Below, in pieces: positions 10,001-19,665 of a DNA stretch of 31,556 bases. A program made the position numbers and the translations under genes. The notes below the pieces were generated by a model that was given only the letters and a program-made list of their open reading frames with translations, ran no database searches and was not told the DNA's origin. The DNA comes from Phaeoceros laevis (lineage: Eukaryota; Anthocerotophyta; Anthocerotopsida; Notothyladales), in assembly GCA_049999765.1 (NCBI GenBank), contig JBNGIQ010009497.1:336281-367836 (forward strand), given 5' to 3'. How positions within the stretch are numbered: position 1 is the stretch's first letter; the number at the start of each line of letters is the position of its first letter.

Positions 10001-11951
10001 CTATCTCACGTGGAATTGCAGCAAAATTTTGAGGTACCCCCTACTTGCGGTACCTAAGTGAAAATATGAGATTGTTCTACAGGATTGCCTCCTGTACAAT
10101 CAGTTTGATGGAACGTAAACTTGTGATTGGACATCGTGAATATAGGCAGGTCATATGTGTTGGGATGATAATGATGTTATGAATGGGAAGCCGACTGGAG
10201 CTGTACGAGTTTCCTTTGGATATATGTCAACATATGAAGATGCCATGGTAAAGCGAGGCTTAAGCACTTTTGTGTTCTGCACCATTCGCCTACTTGCTTT
10301 TAGGTTGAGTAAACACCGGAGTCGATGCTTCTTGCAGGCGTTCATTTCCTTTCTCAAGGAGTGTTTTGTGGACTCTGACTCTGGAAAGTACTGTAACGGT
10401 GTTGCTTTTCGATTGAAAGATCATGACCAACTTATCAGCAATGGTTGGTGCATCTAGTTTGATTCTGGGCTGCGTATCTATGTGGGCCTTGTATCCGTCT
10501 CTAGTGTTTTTGAGCTAGTTGGAAGTGTACCAGGAAACAAGCCTGAAAGAGCAGCAGAAGAGGACAATACATCTGGCGGAATCACCTTAGAATCAATTAT
10601 AGTGTATCCTATCAAATCGTGTGGTGGATTCTCTGTAGACACATGGCAGCTAAGTGATACTGGTGAGTGAGCTTGCTGGGTTATTGTGAGGTCATTGGTT
10701 CCTGTTGCAAGTGACTCATGATTTTCTGAGCTTGTGGAATGTGTCTCTTATAGGTCTACTTTACGACAGGGAATTTTGCATAGTGACAGAATCAGGAGCC
10801 ACACTCACACAAAAGATGGTGATCTCAAAACTCACCTGGATAACTCTTATTTTGATCATCCAAGCTGACATGTTTAGCACATGTTGCAATTCTGAATCTT
10901 CGACGGTGGATTGCAGAACCCAGCCATGTGCCTTATACAAACTCATATTGACCTCTCAGCTGGGCTGCTAAACATTCGAGCTTTAAACAGGGCGGATGGA
11001 TTGGAAATTCTACTCCAGGACGCAGTTGTGGATGAGCACGTAAGCAGCAAAGGGTGGGTTTCTGGTACTTTTACAACCCTTTGACATACGGTTCCGTGAG
11101 TCTCTGGCGACTTTAGCAAAAGTATTCCAGCACTTGTGTTTTGACCCACCTTTGGTTCTTTCCAGATTTGTACCAAATGAGTCCCACCCTCTGGTAGCCG
11201 AATGGTTGTCAGACCTACTGGGTATATCTTGCAAGCTTGTGAGGAGGGAAGCAAAAAAACGATGGACCAGGGCACTACGCAGTAAGATCTGTGTGCCACC
11301 TAGAGAATCAGCAGCAACTACACCAAGTCAAAGGAGTGAGCTTAGCTTTGTTAATGAGGGACAGTTTTTGCTTGTTTCAAGAGCTAGCATACATGATCTC
11401 AATAGGCGTCTGGCTTCATCTGGGCAAGGTAGCACAGAGGTTGAGGCTTCACAGTTTCGGCCAAATTTAGTGGTGTCGGGTGGGTCCCCGTATGCTGAAG
11501 ATACTTGGAGCTCTGTCAAGATTGGGGATGAGCGTCTACTGGTAAGTTTCCAGCACCGCCTCATCGTGCATATTGTGTGCAATCCATTATGATGGAAGAG
11601 CAGTCGAGTTGCATGTTACAGGTGACTGGAGGCTGCAACCGATGCCAAATGATCAATATCAATCCGCTTACTGGACACCGTGACAGCCAATTTGAGCCTC
11701 TGCGTACTCTGTCTACCTACCGCAGGAAAAAGGTGATGTTTCAAATCGACGATACTTCTGAGTGCGTACTAATAAAAAGCTTACTGACTGGTCGCACTGA
11801 CGTCATGGTTTCTGAAAACCTGGATGATGTGGATTTCCAGAAGGAAATATTATTCGGGGTCTTACTAGTGCGCGGTGGCATGGAAAATGGTGATCCCCAT
11901 CAGCACCGGGTGCTGCGGGTAGGCTGCGACGTGAACCCAGAGTGTAATTAA
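7087..11951 (+). CDS. ABA3: Molybdenum cofactor sulfurase (ABA3/MOCOS), 873 aa, 21 exons
   Basis: It sulfurates the molybdenum cofactor and so activates aldehyde oxidase (last step of abscisic acid synthesis) and xanthine dehydrogenase. Exons: 7087-7345, 7437-7535, 7705-7763, 7976-8136, 8242-8375, 8469-8580, 8664-8787, 8881-8926, 9019-9057, 9138-9294, 9422-9525, 9701-9798, 9956-10033, 10146-10247, 10338-10443, 10519-10662, 10754-10818, 10917-11053, 11166-11541, 11622-11732, 11841-11951. Phases agree throughout. The N-terminal NifS-like domain has [34 protein letters not shown] and [13 protein letters not shown]. The PLP lysine is about K316 (SFYK/VFGYPTG, split by an intron). The desulfurase cysteine is about C467 in [31 protein letters not shown] follows. 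The C-terminal MOSC part starts near 582 (IIVYPIKSC) and has [10 protein letters not shown] and GGCNRCQMI. The N-terminus is about 50 residues longer than in Arabidopsis (819 aa total there). The 11/12 exon junction is the least certain; the last intron is 108 nt and open. Confidence 0.97.
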
Positions 11952-12307
11952 GACTCAAATCAAATCAAATCATTGTATCAACGTAATGTATAGTAGTACT
12001 CCGTCAATTGTAAAGATCGATAGCCAAGACTAGCTGCTTGTAAGTGAGAAAGAAGGTAAGGTTAGTGCTGGGGAAGAAGACGGTGGAGTCGACGTAGGAA
12101 CACATACATCCGCTTCGAGCGCGAATGTATTGTAGCTCCATACGCGAGTCAAGTTGACACGAGGTCAGGCCACTTGTGCAGGATGAATGCCACGAACACC
12201 TCTGTGGCCGTGCCAACACAAGCTTGATTCCTATGGAAACAGTATTATCAGCTGCAGGTGAAAATATCCCATTTTCATAGGAGCCTCAGTTGAATGCTGG
12301 GCACCAG

Positions 12308-12451
12308 CAGACTTTCAAGCCCCACCTTTGTTGACAACAATCACTGTCTATACCAGGCTTTCAAGCTCCACCTTTTTTGCCAACAAGCTCTGTCTATAGC
12401 AGACTTTCAAGCTCCACCTCTTCACTGTCTAGCAGGCTTCCAAGCTCCACC
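12308..12451. repeat. 46-bp tandem repeat, three units plus a shortened fourth
   Basis: Units begin with CAG(A/G)CTTTCAAGC at 12308, 12354 and 12400 (period 46), and a shortened unit starts at 12433 (13 nt lost from unit 3). Units share the core TTTCAAGCTCCACC, then (in the full units) pyrimidine-rich sequence and CTGTCTATA. No open frame runs through it in a way that suggests coding. Confidence 0.75.
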
Positions 12452-13263
12452 ATAGCTCCACCATATTTGTTCAAGCCCCCCACCATTTTTTACGACAAGC
12501 ACTATCGCAGGGTACATACTCTTGAAAATCGTAGTAAATTGGTCTTGAAAATGATTGTAAAAGCTTAGAAGAAACATATCGGGTTGGACATGTGCTGATG
12601 TGGCATCATGGATGTGTACTTTAAGCTTATTTAATACTAGTGTAGAGGCCCGCACTAACGTGCAGGCAGGCAGGCTGACACTAATTTGATGTGTACACAT
12701 TTGTAACCTGAAAAGCTAAGCTTTTTAAATAAAAAATATATGAACAATAACTTATCTTTTATATATTTATATTAATGAAGAAGAGAACTATATTTCAAGG
12801 TTACTTGTACACATAGTGCCCGGGGTGTTTTTTCCTAAATACGTAAATTACTTACGTCACGTTTTTTACCACGTTTTTTTCAAGCGGGAGTTTTTTTGCG
12901 GATCCGTACAAACAGGTATTAAACGTATTTTTCAAGTATCTTATAATATTATAAGCCCGATTTGGGCTTCCCGCTAGCTCTGAACTTACTAAGTCAGTAC
13001 TTAGTACTTACTAACTTAGCTACTCTTAGTAAGCAGTCCGAATATTTTAAGTATTTTCAGTATTTTACTTTTTTTCCTCAAGAGATGAAAAACACTTGCG
13101 TTTTTTTCGCGATTAGAGTAAAAAATGAAAACTACCACGTTTTATTAGTAAAATGCGGAGTTAGTGGTAACTCTGCTTGTACATACTTTAAGATACTTTA
13201 TATATATATTTTTAAATAAAAATATTTTGTGCTGCTATAATTTGTACTATCCCTAAGTTATGC

Positions 13264-13363
13264 NNNNNNNNNNNNNNNNNNNNNNNNNNNNNNNNNNNNN
13301 NNNNNNNNNNNNNNNNNNNNNNNNNNNNNNNNNNNNNNNNNNNNNNNNNNNNNNNNNNNNNNN
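13264..13363. other. Assembly gap (100 N)
   Basis: Exactly 100 N, a typical placeholder for a gap of unknown size. It lies in AT-rich repeat DNA, so collapse or missing repeat sequence is likely. Confidence 0.98.
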
Positions 13364-13368
13364 TTTTT

Positions 13369-13460
13369 ACAAAATTAAAAGAACCTTACTAAATTCTTCA
13401 AAGCTAATATAACTAACAACAACAACATAATAATAACATACAAAATTAAAAGAACCTTAC
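13369..13460. repeat. Direct repeat next to the gap (period 71)
   Basis: ACAAAATTAAAAGAACCTTA occurs at 13369-13388 and again at 13440-13459, with an (AAC)n/(AAT)n-like stretch between. The repeat abuts the 100-N gap, so more copies may lie inside it. Confidence 0.7.
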
Positions 13461-13529
13461 CAAAATAATCTTGTTGCTTGCTAATAACATATACTAAAAG
13501 AGAACGGTTGCTTCGAGATGTCTATATCA

Positions 13530-13575
13530 TTTATTATTAGTTAGGGTTAGGGTTTATTATTAGTTAGGGTTAGGG
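13530..13575. repeat. 23-bp perfect tandem duplication with TTAGGG motifs
   Basis: TTTATTATTAG followed by TTAGGGTTAGGG occurs twice, at 13530-13552 and 13553-13575, followed by a CGGACGGACGGAC run. The AGGG-bearing motifs resemble telomere repeats, but the array is only two units, so this is an interstitial repeat and not a chromosome end. Confidence 0.8.
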
Positions 13576-14337
13576 CGGACGGACGGACCGACAACAACTA
13601 CCCCTATTTTTTTAATATATAAGATTCGGCTTTGAGTTACCAAAAAAAGCTCAAAAAACAAAGAGCTGAATATAATCCTGCTAATTGTGTAGATTGTAGA
13701 CGCACATCTAGTTTAGTGGGTCGGAAGACGAAGCTCCTTTGAGTTCCGAGTGTTACATGGCATTCACCGAGGATGACACAGTGCCCATGAAGTTGCCATG
13801 TGGCCGCCTTACATATTTTCCGTAAGCACATATCACAGTGTAACAGTGCCGTTAGCCATCCATGGTGCGAAATAATGCCTTGAGCAAGATAACTTAAGAA
13901 TCGGTATGATGTCGCCCATCCATCAAGACTCCTGTACGTTTCAACTGTAGTTATTATCGATCCCGGTTGGGATACTCATGCAGACGGGCAGGATCCACTC
14001 CAGATGGAATTTACAGTGCTGCTGTAAGCCAGAGAGCCACCTCAGTAGTCTTGAGTTACACCTGCTGGTATACCCAGAGTGTTGTGGAAACTGGTCGGTG
14101 ACCGTTTACAGTTCAAACATGCAAAATGATAGCGTTTTCATGCAATGCTGGATATCTTCTGGCATCTAAGGCAGATGCCTCTCAGCCCCCAACCAAGTTT
14201 CTGACACGTATGCCAAATGGCCCGGTAATACAAAAGCAAAAACTACGAAATCACCAAGGAATACGATGACCAAGAGGGAGGATGGATCTCATTAATATAA
14301 GGGCTTGCAGCGTCAGAAGAGCACCAAGAGTCCACAA

Positions 14338-15620
14338 TCAAGAACTCCGTCCTTGCAACATATTGGAAAACGATGGAGTTGGCTGATTTCGCATCTCTTC
14401 CTGTACTCTCTTCATCTCTTCTGGATCTGACAATTTAACAACCAAGGGCACAAGTTCATCATTAACTCTTACCAAATAAGAATCGGATGGGATGGGACAG
14501 GTTACAGCGTAAAGTAACCACCTATGCTGTCGACAAGTTTCGGCAACAGAACAACTGCCAGAAGCATGAAACCAACCATCATGCCCATAGGGCTCTTCAA
14601 AAGCCCTACTAGCGACAATGGTGCTCGCTTCTGCACAAAGACGATGATTATTAACATTTGCCATCAGTCCTGGTCAACGAACTGCATAGAGCATCTTATA
14701 CAAACACACCTCATAGTAGTATTCAGCTTTCCCTGGCTCCAATGTCAGAGGGTCTGAGAGGATTCGGCGTGTTTCAGTGTACACGGCATGCACTTGTCCA
14801 TGTAACCTCTCACTTACATCGAGTCGGACCTAGTAAGGCAGCAATCCAAATGTGAAACATCATGAATGTCTATGCCAAGTTCACTGTCAGAGGTAGGACT
14901 TGATCCCACATACCGGTGGAAAAAGGTAACCAGGTGCCACGACTTCCAGTAAATGAGTTCCTGGAGCAACACCAAGGCTTCACCAACAATCAAGGACAAT
15001 TTCGGGGCACGCGTGAGGTACTAGACTGCACTTACGACTACCACTTTGTCCACTCAAACAGCATTTAACCCCGCCAATTCCAAGAATCTCTGAACCTTGA
15101 CAAAAGAGGATACATGGCAAAGTAGCCATTTGAATGAACGTAGGTCACCTTCTGTCCTCCGTTCAGAACCACCTTGATATTGGCTTTTCGGCTCACTGCA
15201 TCCATCCCAACTGCAAAAGACAGACTGCTCATCAAAACATGCCTCCTGTCGTGTACTTGGTCGTTAAATCGGTTTCCAGTCCCTCTTGTCAGAACAGGAA
15301 ATAACAGTACCTCCAAGCTTTACTCGGCCATCCACAACGTACCCTTCTTGGTGTCTGAGTGAACAGGCGAACGAATCCTTAGAACCGATTGCAAAGTAGA
15401 CTCAGAAAACAGAGAGATGCAGCAAGTGTTAACAATAATGTCCAGAGATCAAAACTCAAAGTCATTGCATGACGCCAGAGCGAAGGGCATGATAAAGGCA
15501 AAAAAGCCATCACGGAAGAACCCACCTCGAAGAAGTGCAGTCTGCCATAGAAACAAACACTGCCAAAGCCACTGCTGCGTAAGCGACCGCAAGGAGGGAC
15601 GGGCGGCAACACGTTGCCAT
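14338..15620 (-). CDS. EMC7: ER membrane protein complex subunit 7 (EMC7), 205 aa, 7 exons
   Basis: EMC7 is a subunit of the ER membrane complex, which inserts tail-anchored and multipass proteins. Exons from the start: 15526-15620, 15311-15354, 15114-15210, 14914-14977, 14710-14829, 14522-14630, 14338-14426; phases 2,1,2,0,0,1 all join. The N-terminus is a signal peptide of about 27 residues (LLAVAYAAVALAVFVSM core). The lumenal beta-sandwich (EMC7_beta-sandwich family) shows GYVVDGRVKLG, NIKVVLNGGQKVTYV, PGTHLLEV, GYLFPPVRLDVS and YTETRRIL. A transmembrane helix is at about 154-172 (SPMGMMVGFMLLAVVLLPKL). The cytosolic tail DPEEMKRVQEEMRNQPTPS is diagnostic. Length matches plant EMC7. The exon 3/4 junction uses a plain GAAG acceptor, chosen because it restores the family sequence and length. 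Confidence 0.95.
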
Positions 15621-15877
15621 CGCGTGGTGGTGACCCAGGAAGCTCGAGTTCGTCAGGGCGGTTGTTTTCACGTCGAGAGGCTGTTGTTTAGGGCCGAGAG
15701 GCAGCGAAGTGAACTTGTCATAATGCGAAATGTCAAGAGTATGTCTGTCCAGGAGTCCAGGACGACTTCGTCGTTTGGTGTGGCAGCACAAAAGCGTGAC
15801 ATGTAGCTAATCTCTCTATACTGGTTGTCACCGACTTGGGGAGCTTCGTATTGTTTGCGGATTGTCGGGGGCGCACG
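15621..15877. promoter_or_regulatory. Compact bidirectional promoter region (EMC7 / GDSL esterase)
   Basis: Only 257 bp separate the two divergent start codons, so both 5' UTRs and core promoters must fit here or overlap. No TATA box is evident in either direction, as is common for housekeeping genes. Confidence 0.55.
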
Positions 15878-17130
15878 ATGGCAGGGCACACCAGACGTCT
15901 GTTTGTGCTGTTTGGAGCGTCCATGACGGAGTACTCCTTCGAGGAGGGGGGATGGGGTGCCGCTCTAGCGGATATCTACTCTCGCAAGGTTTCTTGTGTC
16001 CAACTCACCACTTCTGAGCTTTGCCACGAGTTTCAACCTGCACTCCCAAGTCTTGGAGAATTCGAGCTGTGAGAATCGAACGTCAAATAACGCAATTGTT
16101 GCAGGCTGATGTGCTGCTACGCGGATTTGCCGGATGGAACACTCGCCGCGCCCTTGAGGTGGTGGAAGACTTTTTTCCGAAGGTAGTTGCTGATCTTCGA
16201 AGTCCCGGGTTGTAAGAGGAAAAGCCACTGTTGTAGTAACGGAGCTGGTAGTAATGTAGTATTCTGGCACCGAGTTTTGCAGGATGCACCAAGGCAACCG
16301 GACCTCGTAGTTGTCTTCTTTGGATCAAATGACGCAGCTATCCCTGTTCCCAGCGGGAGAGGGCAAGCTGTCCCCATTCCTGAGTTCAAGGACAATCTCA
16401 GAAGAATTGCTACCTACTTGAAGGTACTCAAATCGTGTCTAGAACATCCAGTGTGCTCAAGCTGCGGTCAGCCTTTGGCACTGCTTACAATGCCAATAAA
16501 GTCTTCGTCAAATTATCTTACTTGATGATGATAATCCAGGGGTTGGCAGAGACCACCAGAGTGATTCTTATCACAGCGCCCCCTATCAATGAAGACGTAC
16601 GCCGAGAAGAGGCCAGGTCAGACATTTTCCTTCTGCTTCAGCATAATGTACTCTGGAAGCATCTAACCCAGGGTTTTCAGGAAACTGTTTGGAGAACCGA
16701 AAGCTGGAGAGTACCTTGATCGAACCAATGAGCGTGCCGGGCAGTATGCTGCTGCGTGCAAATCTGTTGCCGGGGAACTGAATGTTGGGGTGGTCGACTT
16801 GTGGACGTCCATACAAGAGCATCATAACTGGCAAAAGCATTGTTTGACGTAAGTCTTTTCGCAAAGAGATCTCAACTTCCAGTCAGTGAGTATCGAACCT
16901 ATATACGTACTATGTTTGCTTTGCTTTGTCTGGTTGGTTACAGAGATGGAATTCACCTGGCCCCTGCTGGAAGCAAAGTTTTGCTTGAGGATCTTCTGAA
17001 GGTTTTAAAGCGACCCGACTGGCAGCCTTCCTTACACTATGAAGACCTACCTAAAGACTTCCCAGACCCTCATATCTACGACTATGTGCATCCCTACGCA
17101 GAGGTAATGCTAAACTCGCTCAGGAAATAA
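15878..17130 (+). CDS. GDSL/SGNH esterase, CPRD49 / isoamyl acetate-hydrolysing type (253 aa, 6 exons)
   Basis: An SGNH hydrolase of the small plant CPRD49 group, related to yeast IAH1; substrate unknown, an ester or acyl group. Exons: 15878-15988, 16105-16182, 16283-16423, 16540-16616, 16681-16848, 16944-17130; phases 0,0,0,2,2. Catalytic Ser is S15 in FGASMTEYS. The oxyanion Gly block is RGFAGWNT (about 43-50). The Asn block is FGSNDA (N79). The Asp/His pair is D193 and H196 in TDGIHL. The nucleophile motif reads GAS instead of the textbook GDS, as in its relatives (GSS in CPRD49). No signal peptide is visible, so it is probably cytosolic, unlike the long secreted GDSL lipases. Length equals the family (about 255 aa). 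Confidence 0.95.
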
Positions 17131-17544
17131 ATCACGGGAGAGGACAGATAAGGTACCGCCTGAATACTTTTGGATCCGGTGAGCAATAAAAGCACCTGGG
17201 GTCCTCGATCATTGTTTAGTGATGATAACAATGATTCAACCGCAATCTGCCTGTCACACGCCAAGGACAAGGACAGTTGCCAATTTATAGCCTTCACTCC
17301 GGCATCAATTGCCGGTCACATCTAAAACACCTCCTGCAGGCTACTTATTACAGGCACCACCACCTTTGCTATCCCACATGCTATCAATGTGACAAGAGAC
17401 ACGTTGACCAACGAACCCAGGAAGGGTATGATGAATGCTGATGTACAGTTACATAAAGGAAAACGACGGTTTTCACTCCGTAACCTTCTCGTCCTGCTTC
17501 ACTGAGAAACGCTCTGGCACACAAGAACAGCCGGACAATGAGCT
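17131..17544. other. Tail-to-tail spacer with candidate poly(A) signal
   Basis: Convergent 3' flank of the GDSL esterase and the mitochondrial carrier. An AATAAA at 17185-17190 on the + strand lies 55 bp past the esterase stop codon and is a good candidate poly(A) signal. No gene seen. Confidence 0.5.
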
Positions 17545-19061
17545 TTAACCAGGAATATGCGACGAGAGCAATATCCTTATGCTGAATGTCACTCCTGCCC
17601 CTGGAGCAACAGAAACAAACCTAGAACTGCAGCTCAAGAGACTTCCCAGGAGATCAGAGGCCATTTTTGGATACTTACTCAGAAACTCATATGTGACGAT
17701 CATGGAAGTGCCCCACAAGGACATGCTGACAAAACGCGGCCCAAGACCTTTGTAAAAGCCCTTCCACCCGTCATTCTGGAGAAGCTTCTTCACAGTCTGA
17801 GAAACAGTTGGCCTTCCCTCTCCTTCATGCTCCATGACCTGGAAAAGGGATGTTAATCTTTACATACAAGGACGATGTAACACCACCGATGACAACTCCC
17901 TGTAAATCAACAGCACCTCATTACAGGTTCAAACAGCCTCCCCATGCAAGCAGATAATATGCTGGCCACTTCACCTGTAAGCGAGTCTTGACAGTGTCCA
18001 TCGGAGTGGTAATGATTGAACCAACAGCGCCAGCGATAACGCCTCCAGTTGCCTGGACTGCAACTACTTGCCCCAAACTTGGAGGCTCTTTGTTACTGTC
18101 ATCAGTGTAGCCTAGGTGCCTGACACGACCACAACATGTCAGACACCTTACCATGACCTGCTCACCAGTTAGATCAAACGAGTCATTCTGTTTAGATTAC
18201 TTCGCAGCTGAATGAAAACACAGCGCCCTAGACTGAGTAGCAGGTCTTTAGCAAGGACAAGTTAGATGACTACAACAGGCTGCTGAACTAACGGACCTAC
18301 CTCCATATCAATCGTTGGCTAGATCCATAAGCCGCCCACCAAACTGCACTGTTGGGTGAATATGTCAGCACGGACATTCCAAAACCTCTGTAAAGTCCAC
18401 GAATTCCATCGGCTGCCAGGATTTTACGTAGAGCATCCATACCACCAGCATATTTCCTAGAACCTGGGGTGCCCTGCACCATCAATCTCTGGCTAACCTA
18501 CAGACAAGCATTGCCCTTGCAAAGTAAGAAACATGAACTCTCTTTCTTGTGCATTACCACACTTTCTGACCATGGTAAGCAACAACAACGAATTTCTAAA
18601 AAAAGCACCAACTCGTTTGCAGATTCTCAGCATCCTGTCAAAGTCTTACGTACAACGTCAAGAGGAACAAAAATAATCTGCGAGCTGATAGATGACACAA
18701 GCCCTGCAACTCCATTTGCTACGGCTGCTTGGGTTGCTTCCGGGAGGTCAAAGTCTTTGATAACGTCCAGAGTTTTAGCTTTCGACGTCTCCAAAGCCGT
18801 CATAAAAATAACTCGACTGGGGATTAATCCCGTAAGAACAGTCCCGAACCCCCGATAGAATCCTCGAATGCCATCAGTCTGGACAATGTGCTTGATAATT
18901 GCCGGTGCTGTCCTGTAGGCAGAATCACTTGCGACAACCTGCGATCGTGTCTTTATGACAGTGATCGGGTACAAGAATGCAGATACTCCTGAAAATAGCC
19001 CTGCTCCTGTCCAGAAGAATTTCGTCTTGTCCAATCTGCAAAGTCGAACCAAGCCACGCAT
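17545..19061 (-). CDS. Mitochondrial carrier, SLC25A44-like (about 347 aa, 4 exons)
   Basis: An inner-membrane carrier with three repeats. It belongs to the plant group that includes At5g26200 and resembles human SLC25A44, a branched-chain amino acid carrier; the substrate here is inferred only. Exons: 18654-19061, 18301-18497, 17975-18119, 17545-17838; phases 0,2,0. Repeat signatures: PITVIK (32-37, Asp replaced by Thr), PLDVVS (133-138, intron inside), PMDTVK (241-246, canonical). The matching GFYRGFG, GLYRGFG and GFYKGLG segments end the three matrix helices. LDKTKFF near the N-terminus is typical of this subgroup. The ATG at 19061 is the only in-frame one, but a CAG acceptor just before LDKTKFF (exon from 19035) would imply another 5' exon. 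The C-terminus is also uncertain: GTAAGT at EFL/S could splice out an in-frame segment before the stop. Confidence 0.9.
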
Positions 19062-19665
19062 GAAATGAGCTGCTGGATGAATGGACGTAGGCAGCGCGCA
19101 TTTGAGGATAGACCAAAACCCTACCACTTCAATACAATCGAAGGATAGCGTGTCTGAGGCTCCAATGGAAATCGAAACGTACAAAGGGTGTGCAAGTGCG
19201 ATGGAAGTTGAAGACTATGTTCTTTCAAATGTCAGATCCACAATCGGAGACTTCCGGTAAGAATCATAACCCTAGAACCTCAGCCAGCTATCACAAGGAT
19301 CCCAATCCCAAGCGACATTCATCCGAACCAATTTGACTGCCGTCAATCCACACCTAAGCACGAAGGCACAACACGACAAGCTAGGATTCGTACCTATCCC
19401 AATTTATCTCGGCCTGTGGAAGTGCCTGGGCATGTGGTGCACTCATAGTCATTCCCTGCGGCGCTACGCAAGGTGCACTCACATGATTTGGTCTAGACTA
19501 GAGCAATAGCGCTGCGCCTCGTCTATCGGAATACTGTTGCCCAGAGAGGCAACACGTGGACGGAGAAAGCCGCGGCACGCGCACAGGAAGAGAAGCTCAA
19601 AAGCTCTGGGAGCCCGGCAGCCAATCGCAATTGGATTCAACCCCTAAAACCTCCGAGACTGAAGG
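19062..19665. promoter_or_regulatory. Head-to-head region between carrier and DUF2993 genes
   Basis: These 604 bp hold the promoters of two divergent genes. A short open frame on the + strand begins with an ATG at 19165 (MEIETYKG) and meets a good donor (CCG/GTAAGA) near 19256. It could be a 5' exon or upstream ORF of the DUF2993 gene, or chance; I see no homology to support it. Confidence 0.4.

Larger units (their letters stand above)
11952..14337. other. AT-rich, repeat-rich spacer, no gene seen
   Basis: The region lies between two convergent 3' ends. It starts with the sulfurase 3' UTR, then a 46-bp tandem repeat (12308-12451), then strongly AT-rich DNA from about 12700 to 13630 containing a gap and a TTAGGG-bearing repeat. 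Open frames at 12004-12219 (-), 12377-12568 (+), 12962-13219 (+), 13637-13831 (-) and 13978-14169 (+) show no family features. The last few hundred bases are likely the 3' flank of EMC7. Confidence 0.5.

Noticed and set aside
12962-13219. Open frame next to the first gap
   Set aside because: Very AT-rich repeat DNA with Phe/Lys/Asn/Tyr-biased content typical of chance frames.
13530-13575. A chromosome end (telomere)
   Set aside because: Only two short units, with genes on both sides and not at the window edge.
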